A stretch of DNA of 64,000 nucleotides from Mesorhizobium sp. YC-39 (GTDB taxonomy: Bacteria > Pseudomonadota > Alphaproteobacteria > Rhizobiales > Rhizobiaceae). Every line of letters begins with the position of its first letter. Position 1 is the first letter of the stretch. A program made the position numbers and the translations under genes. This document shows positions 7,660 to 16,568 of this stretch, in pieces. The notes below the pieces were generated by a model. That model was not told the DNA's origin. It was given only the letters and a program-made list of their open reading frames with translations, and ran no database searches. The stretch is from contig NZ_JAOWPS010000001.1 of assembly GCF_025753795.1 (NCBI RefSeq), forward strand, positions 992,001 through 1,056,000. The letters are read 5' to 3'.

Positions 7660-9249
7660 CTACCTCCCGCCAAGCTGTTGCGCGAGCATGTAGCCCGAGG
7701 CCGCACCGGTGCCGGCGCCCGGCCACGTCGCGGCACCCGTCAGATGCAGATTGCCGACGGGCGTGTTCCAGCCGGCGTATCCGCGTGCCGGGCGAAACAA
7801 AAAATTCTGTGCCAGATGGTGGCTGCCGCAGACCTGGTCGCCGCCGACAAGGTTCGGATTCTCGCGCTCGAGGTCGAGCGGCGAGAATATCGCGCAGCCG
7901 AGGATCTTCTGCCGAAGACCGGGCGCGTAGCGCTCGATGATGTCGAGCACGCGCTCGGCATATTGCTCCTTGACCAGATCCCACCGTCCCGGCGCGATCT
8001 TGCCTGCCGCATCGCCAGATATCTCGGCGGGCAGCATGCGCACCTGCACCCACAGCACATGCTTGCCTGCCGGCGCGCGATAAGGGTCGACCGCGGTCGG
8101 CTGGCCGACGACCAGCACCGGCTCGTCCGGCAGCAGGCCCGCCATCGCCTGCTGATAGGTGCGCGACATCGCGTCGAGCGATGGCGACAGGTGGACATAG
8201 GCGAATTGCCGAAGCTCAGGCCCGGCGCACCAGTCCGGCAAATCGTCCAGCGCCAGGTGGATCATCATCGTGCCCGGCGCGTGGCGGAATCCTCTCATCG
8301 CCGTGTCGAAGCCGGCATCGCCGGAGCCATCGGGTAGAAGTTTGCCAGGCAGCGCCCTCGGCGCAACGCCGGCGATGACCGCCTTGCTGGCGATGTGGAA
8401 GTCGCCGGATGCAAGCCGCACGCCGGTCGCCTTGCCGGCGGCGATGGTGATCTCGGCCACCTCTGCGCCAGTGACGATCTTGCCGCCGGCTGATGTGACC
8501 ATGCCCGACAGGGCGCGGATGATGGTATCGGCGCCGCCCTTGCCGAGCACCATGCCGAAGCACTGGTTGGCCATCGATTCCAGATAGGGGAACACAGCGC
8601 CGCCGGCGATGTCGGGCGCGAAGTCGAGATGCATACCCCAGGCGGCGAGCGTCGCCCTGACATGCGGCGTCTCGAAAGTCTCCTCCAGCCAGGCGCGTGG
8701 CGAGGACAGCAGTAGCCGGCCGGTATCGAGCGCGCCAGAAAACCCCTTCTTGCGCCACAGGTTCCATGCCGTGCCGGCCAGCGCGCGCCCGCTCATCGGC
8801 GAGCCCAGGAGCCTGAACAGGTGTTCGGCCTCGGGCATGAACCCGGCTACCAACCGGCGCCATGTGGCGGCGTCGGCCGCGGAAAACGCTGCCAACCGCG
8901 AAGCGGTCTTTTCCAGGTCATTGCTGACGCCGAACCATTTCCCGTCCGGAAAGGCGCTGGCGAAACAGTCCGCCACCGGAGCAAACTCCAGCCCGTGAGT
9001 TTTCAATTCATTTGCATATTTCCGGTGGAAGGCCGAGCCGGCAAACAGGCTCAGATTCATCGCGCCGAAATCGTGCCGGAAGCCGGGCAGCGTGAATTCA
9101 CGGGTCTGGACGGCGCCGCCGATCGTTTCGTTGCGCTCGAAAATCCCGATTTTCCAACCCTTGAGCGCCAGATGCGCGGCGCATGCCAGACTGTTGTGGC
9201 CCGCCCCGACGAATATGGCGTCAAACTCGCTCACGCCCACCCAACCCAT
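7660..9249 (-). CDS. Phytoene-desaturase-like FAD oxidoreductase (first of two paralogues)
   Basis: A 529-residue flavoprotein with an N-terminal dinucleotide motif (GAGHNSLACAAHLALKG, starting at residue 15) and the ERNETIGGAVQTREF segment of the CrtI/PYROXD2-like amine-oxidase superfamily. The C-terminal FAD-contact region reads LTGAATWPGAGTGAASGYMLA. The start at 9249 is preceded by AAGGA at close spacing; a GTG at 9240 is an alternative. It is the first gene of the leftward operon. A paralogue (10164-11735) starts the opposite arm after the cyclase gene. Carotenoid synthesis is unlikely because no other crt genes are near, so an oxidation of an indolic or amine substrate is more plausible. 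Confidence 0.75.
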   Translation of the reverse strand: MGWVGVSEFDAIFVGAGHNSLACAAHLALKGWKIGIFERNETIGGAVQTREFTLPGFRHDFGAMNLSLFAGSAFHRKYANELKTHGLEFAPVADCFASAFPDGKWFGVSNDLEKTASRLAAFSAADAATWRRLVAGFMPEAEHLFRLLGSPMSGRALAGTAWNLWRKKGFSGALDTGRLLLSSPRAWLEETFETPHVRATLAAWGMHLDFAPDIAGGAVFPYLESMANQCFGMVLGKGGADTIIRALSGMVTSAGGKIVTGAEVAEITIAAGKATGVRLASGDFHIASKAVIAGVAPRALPGKLLPDGSGDAGFDTAMRGFRHAPGTMMIHLALDDLPDWCAGPELRQFAYVHLSPSLDAMSRTYQQAMAGLLPDEPVLVVGQPTAVDPYRAPAGKHVLWVQVRMLPAEISGDAAGKIAPGRWDLVKEQYAERVLDIIERYAPGLRQKILGCAIFSPLDLERENPNLVGGDQVCGSHHLAQNFLFRPARGYAGWNTPVGNLHLTGAATWPGAGTGAASGYMLAQQLGGR

Positions 9250-9355
9250 TTCCTTTATGCTTAAAGATAATTGCAGATGCATATGTTTTCGTCTAGTAGG
9301 ATATTAAGGGCCGCAACGAGCCTTCAGAGCTATCCACCAAGAGGGAACAGAGACC
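9250..9355. promoter_or_regulatory. Divergent promoter region of the catabolic locus
   Basis: These 106 AT-richer bases separate the leftward flavoprotein gene from the rightward cyclase gene and must hold both promoters. A weak forward candidate is TTGCAG (9271-9276), 17 bases, TAGTAG (9294-9299). The word GCTTAAAG at 9259-9266 also occurs at 1495-1502 beside the other operator candidate. I see no long perfect palindrome here. Confidence 0.45.
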
Positions 9356-10147
9356 ATGGACACGCAAAAACTTCTCGGCGAGGTCGCCGGCCAGCTTCTT
9401 TCCGGCGCTATCCAGGTGGTCGACCTGTCGGCGCCGCTCGGGCCGGACACGCCGCTGATCAAGCTGCCGCCGGAGCTTGCCGTCGACACGCCGAAGGTCG
9501 AGATCCACTCGATCTCCCGCTATGACAAGAATGGCCCGTGGTGGGCGTGGAACTGGCTGAAGCTCGGCGAGCATTCGGGCACGCATTTCGACGCGCCGCA
9601 GCACTGGATCACCGGCAAGGACTATCCGGACGGCGCCACCGACACCATTCCGGCGCAGAACTTCGTCGGCCCGGTCAACGTCATAGACTGCTCGAAGGAA
9701 GCCGCCGCCGATCACGATTTCCTGCTCACCGTCGACCATATCAAGGCATGGGAGGCCAAGCATGGCGCGATCAATCCCGGCGAATGGGTGGTGATGCGCA
9801 CCGATTGGTATAAGCGCAACGGCTCGGAAGCCGAGTTCCTCAATGCCAACGAGACCGGCCCGCATACGCCTGGGCCGACGGCGGAAGCTATCCAGTTCCT
9901 GATCAGCAAGGACATCAAGGGCTGGGGCAGCGAGACGATCGGCACCGATGCCGGCAAGGCCGGCGGCATGGAGCCGCCATTCCCGGCACACACCTTGATG
10001 CACAAGGCCAACCGCTATGGTCTGGCCAGCCTCTGCAATCTCGACCGGCTGCCGCCCAAGGGCGCGATCCTGATCGCGGCGCCGCTCAAGATCGAGCACG
10101 GCACCGGCAGCCCGATCCGCGCGCTGGCACTGGTGCCGCGCGCTTAA
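9356..10147 (+). CDS. Cyclase-family metal hydrolase, isatin-hydrolase/kynurenine-formamidase-like
   Basis: This 263-residue protein carries the cyclase-family metal motif HSGTHFDAPQHW near residues 74-85. The remainder (VVDLSAPLGPDTPLIKLPP, IGTDAG, FPAHTLMHKAN) resembles isatin hydrolases and bacterial kynurenine formamidases. These are Mn/Zn enzymes that open a cyclic amide or release formate from an N-formyl aniline. Either reaction would yield an anthranilate-type product, which fits the aminobenzoyl-CoA-type monooxygenase at the left edge. It is the first gene of the rightward arm. The choice between isatin and other cyclic amides is inference from the neighbourhood. Confidence 0.75.
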   Translation: MDTQKLLGEVAGQLLSGAIQVVDLSAPLGPDTPLIKLPPELAVDTPKVEIHSISRYDKNGPWWAWNWLKLGEHSGTHFDAPQHWITGKDYPDGATDTIPAQNFVGPVNVIDCSKEAAADHDFLLTVDHIKAWEAKHGAINPGEWVVMRTDWYKRNGSEAEFLNANETGPHTPGPTAEAIQFLISKDIKGWGSETIGTDAGKAGGMEPPFPAHTLMHKANRYGLASLCNLDRLPPKGAILIAAPLKIEHGTGSPIRALALVPRA

Positions 10148-10163
10148 GCCATAGGCCTCGACG

Positions 10164-11735
10164 ATGAGCGACATCGATCACATCATCGTCGGCAGCGGCA
10201 TCAACGCGCTGGTCTGCGCGGCGATGCTCGGCGGCAAGGGAGCGAAGGTGCTGGTGCTCGAGCGCAACGACCGCATCGGCGGCTGCATGCGCACCGAGGA
10301 GATCACCGCGCCCGGCTTTATCCATGACGTGATGGCGACGACCTTCGTGCTGTTCATCATCTCGCCGGCCTATGCCGCACTGGGCAAGGATCTGGCGCGG
10401 CACGGTCTGGAGTTCTGCCACAGCGGCACGCCTACAGGCGTGCTGCGCCCCGACGGCAGCCACGCCGTGCTCAGCACCGACCGTGCAGCCAATGTCGCGG
10501 CGCTCAACGCGATTGCCTTGGGCGACGGCGACCGTCACGGCAAAGATGTCGGCGGCATTGAGCGCAATGCCGGCCTGCTGTTCGGCCTGCTCGGCGGCGC
10601 CTTGTGGTCCTATCCGACGACGAAGCTTATGGCAGGCGAAGCCTGGCGGCGTGGTCCGCGCAATCTCGCCGCCTTCCTCGGCGACGCGTTGGTGCCGGCG
10701 CGGGCCTGGCTTGAAAGCAGCTACCAATCCGAAACCGCCCGTGCGCTTTGGGCGCCCTGGGTGCTGCACGCCGGTCTCGGGCCAGAGGATGCGTTTTCCG
10801 GCCAGATCGCCAAGGTCATTGCCTTTGCGCTGGAGGCGGCCGGTGCGCCGATCGTCAAGGGCGGGGCGCGTAATCTTCTGTCCGCCTTCGAGGCGCTGAT
10901 CAAGGAGCGTGGTGGCGTGATCCGGACTGAAGGCGACGTTGCCTCCATTGTCCAGAGCGAAGGCCGGGCCACGGGCGTGCGACTTGCGTCAGGCGAAACC
11001 GTCACGGCAAAGAAAAGCATCATCTGCTCGGTCACGCCGACACAGCTCTACGGCCGGCTGTTAGGCAAGGACGCGCCAGAGGCCGCCGTCGAAGCGACGC
11101 AAAAATATCGCTACGGCAAGGGCAATTTCCAGATCCATTACGCACTGGACAGGCCGCCCGCCTGGCGCGGCGAAGGGCTGGACAAGGTCGCGTTGCTGCA
11201 TCTGACGCCAGGACTCGATGGCGTCTCAAAGGCCTGCAACGAGGCGGTGCGCGGCCTGCTGCCGGAGGTGCCGACCATCTGCGTCGGCCAGCCGCATGCG
11301 CTCGACCCGTCGCGCTGTCCGGAGGGCAAGGCCATCCTGTGGCTGCAACTGCCCGAGGCGCCGCGCCACATCAAAGGCGATGCCGCCGGTAGGCTCAAGG
11401 CGCCGGCCGACGGGCAATGGACCGAAAAGCTGCGCGAGGCCTATGCCGACCGCGTCGAAGCGATCCTCGGCAACCATATCGATGGGTTCAAGGACAGCAT
11501 CATCGCACGCCGCGCCTATTCGCCAGCCGATCTGGAAACGATGAACATCAATCTGGTCGGAGGCGACCCCTATGGTGGTTCCTCGACCATCGACCAGTCG
11601 TTCCTGTGGCGGCCGTTCAAGGCCAGCCGCAACCACGAGACGGGTATCAAGGACCTCTACCATATCGGCGCCTCCACCCATCCTGGCGCCGGCCTGGGCG
11701 GCGGCTCTGGCTTCCTGCTGGCGGGGAGGCTGTGA
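10164..11735 (+). CDS. Phytoene-desaturase-like FAD oxidoreductase (second paralogue)
   Basis: The 523-residue product opens MSDIDHIIVGSGINALVCAA with an FAD motif, followed by LERNDRIGGCMRTEEITAPGF. The end (YHIGASTHPGAGLGGGSGF) is the flavin-contact tail of CrtI/PYROXD2-like enzymes. Its layout matches the protein encoded at 7660-9249, including the GMNL/ATTF and PLDLERENPNLVGGD versus PADLETMNINLVGGD blocks, so the two are paralogues that may act in sequence or as a heteromer. Its stop overlaps the MarR start (TGATG), showing that the regulator is translationally coupled to it. Confidence 0.75.
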   Translation: MSDIDHIIVGSGINALVCAAMLGGKGAKVLVLERNDRIGGCMRTEEITAPGFIHDVMATTFVLFIISPAYAALGKDLARHGLEFCHSGTPTGVLRPDGSHAVLSTDRAANVAALNAIALGDGDRHGKDVGGIERNAGLLFGLLGGALWSYPTTKLMAGEAWRRGPRNLAAFLGDALVPARAWLESSYQSETARALWAPWVLHAGLGPEDAFSGQIAKVIAFALEAAGAPIVKGGARNLLSAFEALIKERGGVIRTEGDVASIVQSEGRATGVRLASGETVTAKKSIICSVTPTQLYGRLLGKDAPEAAVEATQKYRYGKGNFQIHYALDRPPAWRGEGLDKVALLHLTPGLDGVSKACNEAVRGLLPEVPTICVGQPHALDPSRCPEGKAILWLQLPEAPRHIKGDAAGRLKAPADGQWTEKLREAYADRVEAILGNHIDGFKDSIIARRAYSPADLETMNINLVGGDPYGGSSTIDQSFLWRPFKASRNHETGIKDLYHIGASTHPGAGLGGGSGFLLAGRL

Positions 11736-12217
11736 TGGAACAGAAGGTTGCCGAGAAACGCCAGCGCATCTCCACCCTGGGCCAGATCGGCCTGCAGCAA
11801 TTCGCGCCCTATCTGATGAACCGCATCATGGGCCGCTACAACGCCACCTTGCGCGAGGATTTCCGCAAGCAGGGCCTGACCATCCCGCAGGTACGTGCGC
11901 TCGCCGTGCTGTCGGTCACCGACGGCGTCACCGTCAACGACCTCTCCGTCTACACCGTGATCGAGCAGTCGACCTTGAGCCGGACGCTCGACACTCTGGA
12001 AGGGCAGGGGTTGGTGCGGCGCGAGCAGGGGGTCACCGACAGCCGCATCCGCCATGTATTCCTGACCGACGATGGCCGGGCATTGTTCACACGCGCCTGG
12101 CCGGCCATGCATGACGCCTTCGAGGCCATGTTCGATGGTGTCGATGACGCCGAATATGCCGCGCTGATCGCCACGCTGCAGAAGATGCTGAACAACATTC
12201 GCAAGCACGACATCTAG
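11735..12217 (+). CDS. MarR-family transcriptional regulator
   Basis: A 160-residue protein starting MEQKVAEKRQRIS at an ATG that overlaps the preceding stop codon. A much longer in-frame extension exists upstream, but it overlaps the flavoprotein gene and is not credible. The winged-helix core is clear: LTIPQVRALAVLSV, then VNDLSVYTVIEQSTLSRTLDTLEGQGLVRRE as recognition helix, and the wing DSRIRHVFLTDDGRALF. MarR repressors often control aromatic catabolic genes and are released by the substrate or a CoA thioester. Being in the rightward operon it probably controls the divergent locus and itself. Confidence 0.88.
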   Translation: MEQKVAEKRQRISTLGQIGLQQFAPYLMNRIMGRYNATLREDFRKQGLTIPQVRALAVLSVTDGVTVNDLSVYTVIEQSTLSRTLDTLEGQGLVRREQGVTDSRIRHVFLTDDGRALFTRAWPAMHDAFEAMFDGVDDAEYAALIATLQKMLNNIRKHDI

Positions 12218-12259
12218 ACGTACGCGCCGCCTGCCGGGCGGCAACGGAAGGAGGCCACC

Positions 12260-14413
12260 ATGGCCGAACGGTCTTTTGCCAAGGAAGTCGAAAAACTGAG
12301 ACTCGGCGCCGGCGAGGAGTTTGCCGGCGAAGGCATCCTCGCCATCACCAAGGCGCTGCTGCAATGCGGTGTCGGCTATGTCGGCGGCTACCAGGGCGCG
12401 CCGATAAGCCATCTGATGGATGTGCTGGCCGACGCGCAGGACATTCTGGGCGAACTCGGCGTGCACTTCGAGGCCAGCGCTTCCGAAGCCACCGCCACCG
12501 CCATGCTGGCGGCCTCGGTGCACTACCCGATCCGCGGTGCCGCGACCTTCAAGTCGACGGTCGGCACCAACGTCGCCTCCGACGCGCTCGCCAACCTGGC
12601 ATCCGGCGGCGTCACCGGCGGCGCGCTGATCATCGTCGGTGAGGACTATGGCGAGGGCTCCTCGATCATGCAGGAGCGCAGCCACGCCTTCGCCATGAAG
12701 AGCCAGGTGTGGCTGCTCGACCCGCGCCCCAATTTGCCGTCGATCGTCAAGGCGGTCGAGGACGGTTTTGAGCTCTCCGAGGCCTCCAACACACCAGTCA
12801 TGCTGCAGGTCCGCATCCGCTGCTGCCATGTCCACGGCCATTTCATCGCCAAGGACAACAAGCGCCCGCCAATGTCGGTGGCCGATGCGCTGGATGCGCC
12901 GCGCCGCGACACCGGCCGCATCGTGCTGCCGCCCGCCTCCTTCCTGCACGAGAAGGAGAAGGTGCAGAAGCGCTGGCCGGCGGCGGTGGATTTCATCAAG
13001 AGCCGCAAGATCAACGAATTCTTCGGCTCGGATCACGGCTCGGTCGGCATTGTCATGCAAGGCGGCATGTACAATGCGGTCATCCGCGCGCTGCAGCGGC
13101 TAGGCCTTGCCGACACCTATGGTGTGACAGACGTGCCGCTCTATGTGCTCAATGCCGTCTATCCCCTGGTCGATGACGAATTCCTGTCCTTCTGTGAAGG
13201 CAAGGACGCCGTGCTTGTCGTCGAGGAGGGCCAGCCCAATTACATCGAGCAGGCCTTTGCCGCCATGCTGCACAAGGCCGGGCGCGGCACGAGGTTGGTC
13301 GGCAAGGAGCATCTGCCGATGGCCGGCGAATACACAGGCCAGGTCATGCTTGACGGCATCGGATCTTTCCTGCGCGCTGAGGCGCCGCATCTTCTGCCGG
13401 GCGAGGTGCGGGCGCCGAACAAATCAGGCGAGGGCGTTGACACCGCCGACCTGATCAATGTCGTTCCCGGCCGCCCGCCCGGCTTCTGCATCGGCTGCCC
13501 GGAGCGGCCGATCTTCGCCGCGACAAAACTGGTCGAGCAGGAGCTTGGCAAGCACCACATCGCCTCCGACATCGGCTGCCATCTGTTCTCGATCATGCCG
13601 CCCTTCGAGCTCGGCGCCACCACCATGGGCTACGGGCTGGGGCCGGCCTCGGCCTCGGCGTTCAATTCGCCGGACGCCAAGCGCCGCTCGATCTCCTTCG
13701 TCGGCGATGGCGGCTTCTGGCACAACGGCCTGACCTCGTCGATCGGCAATGCCGTATTCAACAAGAACGACGGCGTCATCGTCATCGTCGATAATTTTTA
13801 CTCGGCCGCCACCGGTGGCCAGGACATTCTCTCGTCCCGCGCGGGCAACAAGACCAAGTCGACGAAGCACCCGATCACCGAGGCGGTGAAAGGCATGGGC
13901 GTCAAATGGCTGCGCCACATCGACCGCACCTATGACGTGACCAAGATGCAGGACACGCTGCGCGAGGCACTGACGACGGACGAGAAAGGGCCGAAGGTCA
14001 TCGTCGCCTCGTCCGAATGCATGCTCAACCGCCAGCGCCGCGAAAAGCCGCTGGTCGACAAGGCGATCAAGGGCGGTGAGCGGATCGTCAAGCCGAAATT
14101 CGGCGTCGATGAGGACATCTGCACCGGCGACCACGCCTGCATGCGGCTTTCCGGCTGCCCGTCGCTGTCGGTCAAGTCGCTCGACGATCCGCTGCGCGAC
14201 GACCCGGTGGCGCATATCGACCAGAGCTGCGTCGGCTGCGGCAATTGCGGCGAGGTGGCGGATGCCGCGGTGCTGTGCCCGTCCTTCTACCGCGCCGACG
14301 TTGTCCACAACCCAAGCCGCTGGGATCGCTTTCTCGAGAGCGCGCGTCGTTCAACGATCGGCATGCTGCAACGGCGCCGCGAAAGCCGGCGGCTGACCTT
14401 CGCCGATGCTTGA
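12260..14413 (+). CDS. iorA: Indolepyruvate:ferredoxin oxidoreductase, alpha subunit
   Basis: The 717-residue protein is preceded by a strong AAGGAGG. It has the N-terminal pyruvate-oxidoreductase domain (GVGYVGGYQGAPISHLMDVL), a CIGCPERP motif near residue 410, a thiamine-diphosphate block GDGGFWHNGLTSSIGNA near 481, and a C-terminal ferredoxin-like Cys cluster (about 615-675; CTGDHACMRLSGCP and CVGCGNCG). This is the IorA layout. The enzyme decarboxylates aryl pyruvates to aryl-acetyl-CoA, passing electrons to ferredoxin. Here it may generate or consume indole-3-acetyl-CoA or a related CoA ester. It overlaps iorB by 8 bases. Confidence 0.88.
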   Translation: MAERSFAKEVEKLRLGAGEEFAGEGILAITKALLQCGVGYVGGYQGAPISHLMDVLADAQDILGELGVHFEASASEATATAMLAASVHYPIRGAATFKSTVGTNVASDALANLASGGVTGGALIIVGEDYGEGSSIMQERSHAFAMKSQVWLLDPRPNLPSIVKAVEDGFELSEASNTPVMLQVRIRCCHVHGHFIAKDNKRPPMSVADALDAPRRDTGRIVLPPASFLHEKEKVQKRWPAAVDFIKSRKINEFFGSDHGSVGIVMQGGMYNAVIRALQRLGLADTYGVTDVPLYVLNAVYPLVDDEFLSFCEGKDAVLVVEEGQPNYIEQAFAAMLHKAGRGTRLVGKEHLPMAGEYTGQVMLDGIGSFLRAEAPHLLPGEVRAPNKSGEGVDTADLINVVPGRPPGFCIGCPERPIFAATKLVEQELGKHHIASDIGCHLFSIMPPFELGATTMGYGLGPASASAFNSPDAKRRSISFVGDGGFWHNGLTSSIGNAVFNKNDGVIVIVDNFYSAATGGQDILSSRAGNKTKSTKHPITEAVKGMGVKWLRHIDRTYDVTKMQDTLREALTTDEKGPKVIVASSECMLNRQRREKPLVDKAIKGGERIVKPKFGVDEDICTGDHACMRLSGCPSLSVKSLDDPLRDDPVAHIDQSCVGCGNCGEVADAAVLCPSFYRADVVHNPSRWDRFLESARRSTIGMLQRRRESRRLTFADA

Positions 14414-15977
14414 CGCTGTCCCGTCATCTCGCCCTGCCGCCGGCGCTTCGGACGAGTCTGTCATCAAGCTCGCCGTGCTGGCGGTCGGCGGGCAGGGCGG
14501 CGGCGTGCTGGCCGACTGGATCACCGACGTCGCCGAGCGCAACGGTTATGTCGCGCAATCGACCTCGGTCGCCGGCGTCGCCCAGCGCACCGGAGCCACC
14601 ATCTACTATGTCGAGATGGCCAGAGACACCGGCCGGCTGCCGGTCTTTGCGCTGTCGCCGTCGCAGGGCGACGTCGACATATTGATCGCCGCCGAACTGA
14701 TGGAGGCCGGCCGCGCCATCATCAGGGGCTTCGTCACGCCTGAGCGCACCACGCTGATCGCTTCCTCGCACCGCATCGCCGCCGTGTCGGAAAAGATCGA
14801 GCCCGGCGACGGCCGCGCTTCGTCCTCGAAAGTGCACGCGACGGCGGAAGCCGCGGCCAGGCGCTTCATCGCTTTCGATATGGAGAAGATCGCCGCCGAC
14901 AACGGCTCGATGATCTCGGCCAGCCTGCTCGGCGCGCTCGCCGGCTCCGACGCGCTGCCGTTCACCCGCGAGAGCTACGAGCAGGCGATCGGAGCCGGCG
15001 GTCGAGGTGTGAAGGCCAGTCTCGCCGCTTTCGGCGCCGCCTATGACCGCGCGCGCGGCATTGCCGGGGCTGACCCGTCTGGCGACAAGCCTAGGAAGCC
15101 AACCGTTTCTGAGATCAGTTCGGGTGTCATTGGACAAGTGAGCGGTCCGCAAAGTCTCTTGCAGGGCTGGCAGCAATTGGCTGCCCGCATCGATGCTTTG
15201 CCGGCTCCTGTCAGCGACATGGCGCTGCGCGGTCTGAAAAAAGTCGTCGACTATCAGGATATCGCCTATGGCGGCGAATATCTCGACCGGCTGGACCGGG
15301 CCGTGGCGCTGGACAGTGCCAGGCATGGTTATGCGCTGTCGATATCAGCGGCAAAGCATCTGGCCAACGCCATGTGCTACGACGACATGATCCGCGTCGC
15401 CGATCTCAAGACCCGTTCGACCCGCGACCAACGCGTGCGCCGCGAGGTCGGCGTCAAGGACGGGACGGTCCTGCAGGTGACCGAATATTTCCATCCGCGC
15501 ATCGAGGAATTCTGCGCCACGTTGCCGGCGGGGCTTGGCAGCTATATCGAGAACCGGCCGAAGCTCGCCGCCTTTCTCGACCGCCGCATCAATCGCGGCC
15601 GCCACATCCGCACCGATAGCTTTGCCGGCTTTGCCGCGCTCTGGTTCATCGGCGGCCTGCGCCGCTGGCGTCGCCGCCTGCTGCGCCACAAGGTCGAGAT
15701 CGTCCATCTGGAGCGCTGGTATGATCTGGCGCTTGCCCATGTCCGGGAAGATTACGCGCTGGCCGTCGAGATCCTCAACTGCCGCCGGCTGATCAAGGGC
15801 TACAGCGACACCCACGCCCGCGCGCAATCCAAGTTCGACCGTGTGCTGTCGGCGCTGGATATGCTCAAGGGCCGCACTGATGCCGCCGACTGGATCCGCC
15901 GCCTGCGCGAGGCGGCGCTGAAGGACGAGAAGGGCGAAATGCTCGACGGTGCGCTGAAAACCGTGGCGACGCTATAG
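14406..15977 (+). CDS. iorB: Indolepyruvate oxidoreductase, beta subunit with C-terminal DUF6537-type extension
   Basis: A 523-residue protein whose N-terminal 200 residues are the gamma-type pyruvate oxidoreductase domain (LAVGGQGGGVLADWI near 25-39, SVAGVAQRTGATIYYVEMA). The remainder is a long helical extension found in proteobacterial IorB proteins, which are much larger than archaeal IorB. The start overlaps the end of iorA, so expression is coupled. It should form the catalytic complex with IorA. The last 41 bases are duplicated in diverged form at 16569-16609. Confidence 0.85.
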   Translation: MLDAVPSSRPAAGASDESVIKLAVLAVGGQGGGVLADWITDVAERNGYVAQSTSVAGVAQRTGATIYYVEMARDTGRLPVFALSPSQGDVDILIAAELMEAGRAIIRGFVTPERTTLIASSHRIAAVSEKIEPGDGRASSSKVHATAEAAARRFIAFDMEKIAADNGSMISASLLGALAGSDALPFTRESYEQAIGAGGRGVKASLAAFGAAYDRARGIAGADPSGDKPRKPTVSEISSGVIGQVSGPQSLLQGWQQLAARIDALPAPVSDMALRGLKKVVDYQDIAYGGEYLDRLDRAVALDSARHGYALSISAAKHLANAMCYDDMIRVADLKTRSTRDQRVRREVGVKDGTVLQVTEYFHPRIEEFCATLPAGLGSYIENRPKLAAFLDRRINRGRHIRTDSFAGFAALWFIGGLRRWRRRLLRHKVEIVHLERWYDLALAHVREDYALAVEILNCRRLIKGYSDTHARAQSKFDRVLSALDMLKGRTDAADWIRRLREAALKDEKGEMLDGALKTVATL

Positions 15978-16139
15978 CGAACTGATCCCGCATCCTCCAG
16001 CTGATCGATGAATAGCGTCGCAGCTGCGCGTGTCTTCCTTGCCGCTTGTGGTTCGCCCGCCCGGCTCGTGCTATCGTATTTCTGGGAGACGGCGGACGCG
16101 CCGTGAGCGCCCGTACGCTCCCCATTGTGGGAGGAACCA

Positions 16140-16433
16140 ATGGCTTACTATGTATTGCTGTCGAATTTCACAGATCAAGGTATCAAGAGCATCAAGGACA
16201 CGCAGAAGCGTGCCGAGGCTTTCAAGGCGATGGCCAGCAAGAGCGGCGTCAAGGTTCACACGCTGTTGTGGACGCTTGGTCAGTATGACGTCGTGGCGAT
16301 TGCAGAAGCCGACGACGAGATTGCTGCGACCGCACTAGCCTTATCAATCGCATCGCTGGGCAACATCAGAACCCAGACATTGAGGGCTTTCGACACCGCA
16401 GATATGGCCAAGATCCTGGCAAAGATGGCCTGA
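16140..16433 (+). CDS. GYD-domain protein
   Basis: A 97-residue protein starting MAYYVLLSNFTDQGIKSIKD, with GAGGAA just upstream of the ATG. The motif TLLWTLGQYDVVAIAEADDE matches the GYD family (here GQYDVV). These are small ferredoxin-fold alpha+beta proteins of unknown function that often sit near transport or stress genes. It lies between iorB and a strong terminator and may be the last gene of the rightward operon or have its own promoter. No function is assigned. Confidence 0.8.
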   Translation: MAYYVLLSNFTDQGIKSIKDTQKRAEAFKAMASKSGVKVHTLLWTLGQYDVVAIAEADDEIAATALALSIASLGNIRTQTLRAFDTADMAKILAKMA

Positions 16434-16515
16434 TCGCCACTGTGCTGCCCTGCGCAGGCGACTGAAGCCGGCCGCTGAGCCGAACGGCGGCAGGCTTGTC
16501 TGTTTTCCCTCAAGC

Positions 16516-16546
16516 AAAAACCCCGGCGCGCGCGAGGCCGGGGTTT
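16516..16546. terminator. Rho-independent terminator after the GYD gene
   Basis: AAAAACCCCGGC and GCCGGGGTTTTT form a GC-rich stem flanked by an A-tract and a T-tract, so it can work in both directions. It ends the rightward catabolic transcript. Confidence 0.85.
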
Positions 16547-16568
16547 TTGGTGACCTCGCGAAGGTGCA

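Noticed and set aside
6003..7940. Forward open frame of 645 codons
   Set aside because: It mirrors the reverse-strand binding-protein gene and the end of the flavoprotein gene. High-GC codon bias keeps the antisense frame open.
7660..9249. Carotenoid phytoene desaturase
   Set aside because: Only the general fold fits; there are no crtB/crtE neighbours, and the setting is aromatic catabolism.
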